NCBI RefSeq assembly: GCF_026723865.1
Contig: NZ_CP113529.1
Location: 5,580,001 to 5,644,000 of the forward strand
Direction: 5' to 3'
Length of the DNA stretch: 64,000 bases
From: Mycobacterium sp. Aquia_216
GTDB lineage: Bacteria > Actinomycetota > Actinomycetes > Mycobacteriales > Mycobacteriaceae
The translations under genes and the position numbers were made by a program. Positions 59,938 through 64,000 of this stretch are shown here, in pieces; the stretch's first letter is position 1; each line of letters opens with the position of its first letter. The notes beneath the pieces were generated by a model. The model ran no database searches, was not told the origin of the DNA, and was given only the letters and a program-made list of their open reading frames with translations.

Positions 59938-61398
59938 ATGCCCAGCATCGAGGGGTCGACCGCGCGTCCAACGAAGACGACAGAGGAGCGACCGACTCTT
60001 CAGCCAGACACAACCCGGACGGCCAACCGGAACACGGGTGGAGCCGCGGATGCCGGTAGACCGCGAGTGCCCGAGGCCATCAAGGCCGCGGGGCGCGAGA
60101 GCGGTAGCGATCGGTCGGACGGCGGGAGCGGCGTAGGCCGTGTTCCGGCAGGGACCAACGGGCTTGTTATATGTGCCAAAAGTGTCCGCGACACCGTCGA
60201 TGACGGAGTTGGTGCGGACCTGTCGGCCGCGGATGCGCTGGGGCTGCGGTTCCCGAGCCCCGATTTGGTTGCCTCGGCAGCGGCACTGTTTGAGCCTGCT
60301 GAACCCTGGGCGTACGGACGAGACCGGCTCGGCATGGAACCGGAGTCCGGGCGATTCCGGATCACGGTGGGGCCTGGCGTGGTCCGCCTCGGCTGGAGCA
60401 GTCCCGCTCGCGCGGAGAAGGCATCGGAGCGGGCGGTCAATCACCACCGACTCGACGTTGCGACTGAGGCGGACCGCATTAAGTCCGGCCGTGATACGCC
60501 TAGTCCGCCTGGGCGTGCGATCACCGAATGGTCGCGCAGGTCGCGTGCCGCGATGTGCCGCACCTTTGCCGAACTCGACTACACGCCGTTGGTGGAATGC
60601 GGTCGTGTGCCAGCGATGGTGACCCTGACCTACCCAGGCGAATGGCAATCCGTTGCGCCAGACGGCGCCAGTGTGAAACGACATATGGTTCTGTGGCGCA
60701 AACGGTTTCAGCGTGAATGGGGTGAGCCTGCACGCTACATCTGGAAGCTCGAATTTCAACGCCGAGGCGCGCCACACATTCACCTGTGGATGGCTCCCCC
60801 AAATGCTCTCGGTCGATCGGGCCGTACATTCCGCGACTGGCTATCCCAAGAATGGACGGACATCGTCGACCACCCGGACCCGGAACAACGCACAAAACAC
60901 TTGCTTGCCGGCACCGCCATCGACATCAGGAACGGATTGCGCGCCTGCGACCCAAAACGTCTGGCGATCTATTTCACCAAACATTCCTCACCGAACCAGC
61001 ACGGCGACAAGGAATATCAGCACATTGTCCCGGATGCTTGGCGCAAACCCGGCCGCGGCCCAGGGCGATTCTGGGGCGTCTACGGGGTCCGCCGAGCCTC
61101 AAAGGTCGTGGAGATCGCTCAGGATTCCTATGTCTCGGCCCGCAGGATCATTCGGCGCTGGTCGCGGTCACGAGCTATCTACGGCGGGAGTACAAGTTCG
61201 TTTCCTATCGAGGTCACGCCTCGGACGGCCGACCGCGTAGTCCAACGGGTAGACAGCCAGACCGGGAAAGTACGGCACCGCAAAATCCGACGACGACGGC
61301 TCCTGTGTAACCAAGGGGGACTTGCCGGAGGATACGTGCTGGTGAACGATGGCCCTACGTTCGCGGCGCAGCTCGCAGCGGCCCTATCTACCGCTTGA
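59938..61398 (+). CDS. HUH-type rolling-circle replication initiator
   Basis: 486 aa. Three HUH-endonuclease motifs appear in order: motif 1 PAMVTLTYPGEW (226-236), motif 2 H280-I-H282 in RRGAPHIHLWMAPP, and motif 3 with Y345 in DPKRLAIYFTKHS. This matches the replication initiators of actinobacterial rolling-circle plasmids and integrative elements (RepSA/pSAM2-like). It nicks the element origin, forming a 5'-phosphotyrosine, to start replication. The first about 100 residues are low-complexity and Gly/Thr/Arg rich. ATG 59938. Basic C-terminal region KVRHRKIRRRRLL may bind DNA. Confidence 0.88.
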   Translation: MPSIEGSTARPTKTTEERPTLQPDTTRTANRNTGGAADAGRPRVPEAIKAAGRESGSDRSDGGSGVGRVPAGTNGLVICAKSVRDTVDDGVGADLSAADALGLRFPSPDLVASAAALFEPAEPWAYGRDRLGMEPESGRFRITVGPGVVRLGWSSPARAEKASERAVNHHRLDVATEADRIKSGRDTPSPPGRAITEWSRRSRAAMCRTFAELDYTPLVECGRVPAMVTLTYPGEWQSVAPDGASVKRHMVLWRKRFQREWGEPARYIWKLEFQRRGAPHIHLWMAPPNALGRSGRTFRDWLSQEWTDIVDHPDPEQRTKHLLAGTAIDIRNGLRACDPKRLAIYFTKHSSPNQHGDKEYQHIVPDAWRKPGRGPGRFWGVYGVRRASKVVEIAQDSYVSARRIIRRWSRSRAIYGGSTSSFPIEVTPRTADRVVQRVDSQTGKVRHRKIRRRRLLCNQGGLAGGYVLVNDGPTFAAQLAAALSTA

Positions 61399-61496
61399 AG
61401 GCCTTGCTACTGATCGTGCAGATTCACTTCGTTCTGCTCGGCCAGAGCCGCTACTCTCTGTCTCACGATGATCGAGGCTTCGGAGCTGTGACGCCA

Positions 61497-63200
61497 ATGC
61501 CACGGAGGACTGTTATACAAGTCCTTGAGTGCTTCGAAGACGAGTTTGCTCACGTGGCGTCCGCGTTTGCTCGTGGTGAGTACTCGTTATGGCTTGGCTC
61601 CGGAATTTCGCGTGATGTTGTGCCTGGTGTGCCGAAGTTGCTTGAGCGAATGTTGGTGTTCCTTCAAACAAGCAGCAATGCAGCCGATCCGAACTGCCGC
61701 TTTAGGAAAGCTCTTGAAGACGTCCTCGAGGTTGCGGGAGTGGCAGGCTCAACTCGCGCCTCAATCGACTTGACGGCGCCGGTTGGCACATGGCCGAATC
61801 TCCCTGACATCGTCGACCGCCTCATTGACCGATACTCGGATGTCCTCGATGTACAGGTCAGGGGTGAGCCTGGTGACTTCCTTGTCTGGACCGGGCTCGA
61901 CGTGCCCGCGACCTACGGGGACCCAGGTCTAGCGCCAGACGTTGAACACTTATGCGTCGCAATCTTGATGATGGAAGGCGTAGTGCGATCCGCGCCGACC
62001 ACCAATTGGGATGGCCTCGTCGAGGCGGCTATGGATCGTCTCGAGGGCGGAGGCGACGGGGCGCTTAACGTGATCGTGACAGCAGCCGACTTCCGCGCGC
62101 CCAGTCGCCGCGCAGAACTAGTGAAGTTCCACGGGTGCGCGGTGATGGCAGCGCATGACCCTGCCGTTTACCGCAGCCTTCTGATCGCGAGAAAGTCGCA
62201 AATATCTGGCTGGACCACAAGATCGCAAAACCAGATGATGAAGAATCACCTGGAACACCTGTTCGCCTCAAGGCCAGCCTTCATCGTCGGGCTCTCGGCA
62301 CAAGACGCCAACATCCACACAGTCTTGAATGCGGCGATCCAGAACCTGGCCCGAAGCTGGCCCACCGACCCGCCGGCGGTCGTCCTCGCCGAGCAAACGC
62401 TTCACTATCATCACAAGCACGTGTTGAAAGTGACGTACGGCGATAGTTACTCCCCGAATAGCCAGGCGATCGAGTCGTCGGCTTTGCTCGGGGCCTATGC
62501 TAAGCCGGCTCTGCTCGGCCTGGTGCTGTTTACGCTGGCCGACAAACTCAGCGCGCTGACTCAGCACATACCTGAACTCGATCTGCCAGACGCCGACTTC
62601 GAGGGAATTCAAAAACACATTCGCGGCATCCGAGATGCAGCGGCCGAGAAGGCAGACCCCGATCCCCGAGTTTTTGTGGAAGCCTTAATATCGGGGGTGA
62701 CGCTTGCACTGTGGGTATTCAGAAAAGGCAGCATTCCTGATCCCGCTCCATACCCGGCGGTTTCCGTTGCTCCGTTGACGGAATCCGTAGGAAACCCCGA
62801 CTTCCCAAGCGCAGCTCTTGGACGCTTCGCTCTCGCATTCGCCCTACTCGGTCGCGGATTTCTTAACGGGGATTGGACGCTCGAACCCGGCAGCGCGACA
62901 AGGCCTCACGATGGTGTTGTGCAGGTGCGAAAGGGGGGACGCATATCGAAAGTGTTCGTTATCCACAGTGCACGGGTGTTGTCGGAGCTTGAACTCAACG
63001 GAATTGTTGATATGGCCGATCCTGAAGTGGTAATCGCTCAGGCAGAAGCTATCCATAACCCGACAACTCGCTCACCACGACCCCGCTACGGCCGCAGCGG
63101 TAAGAGCGGTGCCCGTGAGGTAGACCTCGAGACCGTCTGCGCCTCTGTCAGTTCTGCTGATGAACTGTTCGAAGACTTCGCATTAGGGACTGCCCTGTGA
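61497..63200 (+). CDS. SIR2-like domain protein, candidate defence effector
   Basis: 567 aa. N-terminal half has SIR2-fold landmarks: nucleotide-binding turn YSLWLGSGISRD (residues 29-40), SAPTTNWDGLVEAAMDRL with N170 and D172 (the TxNxD motif), LVKFHGCAV with H212, and FIVGLSAQDANIHTVL (262-277). SIR2-like effectors in anti-phage systems degrade NAD+ and stop cell growth when triggered. The C-terminal ~290 residues have no recognised domain. ATG 61497 (MPRRTVIQ) with GGAG 11 bp upstream; GTG 61488 also possible, an earlier TTG frame overlapping rep is rejected. GTGA overlap with the next gene. Confidence 0.8.
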   Translation: MPRRTVIQVLECFEDEFAHVASAFARGEYSLWLGSGISRDVVPGVPKLLERMLVFLQTSSNAADPNCRFRKALEDVLEVAGVAGSTRASIDLTAPVGTWPNLPDIVDRLIDRYSDVLDVQVRGEPGDFLVWTGLDVPATYGDPGLAPDVEHLCVAILMMEGVVRSAPTTNWDGLVEAAMDRLEGGGDGALNVIVTAADFRAPSRRAELVKFHGCAVMAAHDPAVYRSLLIARKSQISGWTTRSQNQMMKNHLEHLFASRPAFIVGLSAQDANIHTVLNAAIQNLARSWPTDPPAVVLAEQTLHYHHKHVLKVTYGDSYSPNSQAIESSALLGAYAKPALLGLVLFTLADKLSALTQHIPELDLPDADFEGIQKHIRGIRDAAAEKADPDPRVFVEALISGVTLALWVFRKGSIPDPAPYPAVSVAPLTESVGNPDFPSAALGRFALAFALLGRGFLNGDWTLEPGSATRPHDGVVQVRKGGRISKVFVIHSARVLSELELNGIVDMADPEVVIAQAEAIHNPTTRSPRPRYGRSGKSGAREVDLETVCASVSSADELFEDFALGTAL

Positions 63201-63772
63201 ACGCGTCGGGTGTCGAAAGTGTGCTCCGAGTACTTGAGGACGAAGGCTTCGAACGTCTGCCCAAGCCCCTCGTAGTCGCCGGATCGAGTTTCGCCTTCGA
63301 TGCTGCTGTCAAGGGCACGGGCGTATCGCACGATCTGGTGGTCTTGGCCGCCAACGACGCCTCCAAGGACCGGCTCGTGCGGCTTTTATCTGCTCTTAGC
63401 CGCACGCTCGATCAAGTTGAGTCCAGACGTCCCGTGACCCTCGTCCTTCTGGGCCAGGCGGCGGTTGATGCACGGACGATGGTCAGCCTTGAACAGCACT
63501 CCCGTGTCCTAATTATCGAAAGCGATGCTCCTCGACCCGACGAGATCCGCAGTGCGGTCGCCGTATTGCTGCCGCTAACGCTTCCGACGGAGCAGTCCCT
63601 GGCAAAACCGCCACTCGCTGTAGTGGCGGGCCATTTGGGCGCAGCCTTGTCCGACGAGCACCAGAAGTTCATTGACGCAGCCCGAGTCGGTCCCGATGAA
63701 GTGCGAGAATGGTTACGCACATATATCGACGACGCCGTAGAGGGTGCATCGGGCGAGGGGAGCGATTCGTGA
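63197..63772 (+). CDS. unknown 191-aa middle component of SIR2/SMC operon
   Basis: 191 aa, not recognised by family. N-terminal GVESVLRVLEDEGFERLPKPLVVAGSSFAFDAAVKGTGVSHDLVVLAAND and VTLVLLGQAAVDARTMVSLEQHSRVLIIESDAP suggest an alpha/beta protein with repeated hydrophobic strands; C-terminal region acidic (DDAVEGASGEGSDS). No transmembrane segment or metal motif. GTG start overlaps the SIR2 gene TGA and its own TGA overlaps the GTG of the ATPase gene, so the three proteins are made together. By position it corresponds to LmuC-type components of Lamassu systems (inference). Confidence 0.75.
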   Translation: MNASGVESVLRVLEDEGFERLPKPLVVAGSSFAFDAAVKGTGVSHDLVVLAANDASKDRLVRLLSALSRTLDQVESRRPVTLVLLGQAAVDARTMVSLEQHSRVLIIESDAPRPDEIRSAVAVLLPLTLPTEQSLAKPPLAVVAGHLGAALSDEHQKFIDAARVGPDEVREWLRTYIDDAVEGASGEGSDS

Positions 63773-64000
63773 ACGATAGACCGCTCCGCAGCATCTCCAT
63801 TTCCGACTTCCGACGGATTGAGGGCACCCGAGTTTTTCCGCTCGATGCACCGATCGTATTGCTGCACGGTCACAACGGTGCCGGCAAGACCAGCGTGCTC
63901 TCGGCACTTGAACTCGCGCTTACTGGCGAGATCCGAAGCATGCGCCGACATGACCCACGCTATACGGCGCACCTACCGTTTCACGGCCGCGAATTCGCGA
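63769..64000 (+). CDS. SMC/Rad50-like AAA ATPase (N-terminal part; continues beyond window)
   Basis: 77 codons present. LRSISISDFRRIEGTRVFPLDAPIVLLHGHNGAGKTSVLSALELALTGEIRSM shows the N-terminal strand, Walker A G34-HNGAGKT-S42 and the ALELALTGE segment typical of SMC, RecF, RecN and Rad50-like ATPases. The remainder (coiled coil, Q-loop, signature, Walker B) is outside the window. GTG 63769 overlaps the preceding stop (GTGA). Expected partner/sensor of the SIR2 effector; in Lamassu the SMC-like LmuB senses phage DNA ends or replication structures. Confidence 0.82.
   Translation, partial: MNDRPLRSISISDFRRIEGTRVFPLDAPIVLLHGHNGAGKTSVLSALELALTGEIRSMRRHDPRYTAHLPFHGREFA

Larger units (their letters stand above)
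59697..64000. mobile_element. integrated mobile element (left end in window; right end beyond)
   Basis: Bounded on the left by the tRNA-Phe attachment scar, followed by a replication initiator and a defence-type operon. From about 61400 the codons use many more A/T third positions than the chromosomal genes to the left, fitting horizontal acquisition. No integrase or excisionase gene is seen in the 4.3 kb present. The arrangement att-rep-cargo resembles actinobacterial integrative elements related to pSAM2-type plasmids, but the class cannot be confirmed without the remainder. Confidence 0.7.

Overview
The window is chromosomal DNA from a high-GC actinobacterium, almost certainly a Mycobacterium or close relative. 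The evidence is a DUF5313 protein, a mycofactocin-type SDR, F420-type LLM and PPOX enzymes, an MmpS/MmpL pair, frequent GTG starts and pervasive 1-4 bp start/stop overlaps. The first ~59 kb is mostly catabolic: acyl-CoA dehydrogenases, CoA transferases, SDRs, LLM flavoenzymes, amidohydrolases, a Rieske oxygenase, a P450 and an mhp-like aromatic ring-cleavage set. Each block has its own TetR, MarR or IclR regulator. The last ~4.3 kb is a foreign integrated element.

Layout. 1-5.4 kb (+): end of a carboxymuconolactone decarboxylase-family gene, Rieske oxygenase alpha subunit, small unknown protein, metal-motif-deficient amidohydrolase, SnoaL-like protein and a paired acyl-CoA dehydrogenase. 5.4-8.8 kb: DUF4190-like protein, acyl-CoA dehydrogenase (-), TetR regulator and mycofactocin SDR (+), with GAGAAT-N3-ATTCTC operators. 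8.8-10.7 kb: DUF5313 protein, OhrR-like MarR and an SDR. 10.7-20.1 kb (-): SDR, then TetR-ferredoxin-P450-amidohydrolase-two M24 proteins-internally deleted crotonase-double CoA transferase. A shared 24-bp palindrome precedes the SDR and the TetR gene. 20.3-22.8 kb (+): NmrA-like protein and a Tat/lipoprotein multicopper oxidase. 22.8-31.9 kb (-): mhpC-mhpA-mhpB plus a KstD-like flavoprotein, LLM oxidoreductase, SDR, cyclase-family protein and hydrolase, divergent from an IclR regulator and a second KstD-like gene. 34.4-39.8 kb: histidine kinase/response regulator, a degenerate E1-alpha-like protein, MeaB GTPase, alpha/beta hydrolase and CsbD protein. 39.9-46.2 kb: enoyl-CoA hydratase, acyl-CoA dehydrogenase pair and acyl-CoA synthetase (-), then ferredoxin, DUF4286-like protein and amidohydrolase (+), with another copy of the 7-kb operator between the arms. 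46.2-50.2 kb (-): CoA transferase, LLM oxidoreductase and a split B12-dependent acyl-CoA mutase. 50.2-55.4 kb: SDR remnant, methyltransferase, VanX-like dipeptidase, BBE-type flavoenzyme with divergent TetR, secreted protein and PPOX protein. 55.4-59.4 kb (-): mmpS-mmpL-tetR export operon.

At 59,697-59,749 only the 3' part of a tRNA-Phe gene is present, as expected for the attachment scar of an integrated element. Inside the element are an HUH-type replication initiator and a tightly coupled operon with lower apparent GC: a SIR2-like protein, a 191-aa protein of unknown function, and the N-terminus of an SMC/Rad50-like ATPase that runs off the window. The gene order and ATPase type suggest a Lamassu-type (Sir2 effector) anti-phage system, the most interesting content here.

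Two observations link the blocks: an identical 15-bp operator occurs at two loci 37 kb apart, which suggests one TetR regulator coordinates several acyl-CoA/aromatic genes; and several proteins have lost key parts (crotonase with a missing core, E1-alpha without its thiamine-diphosphate motif, amidohydrolase without HxH), so the catabolic region appears partly decayed or repurposed.
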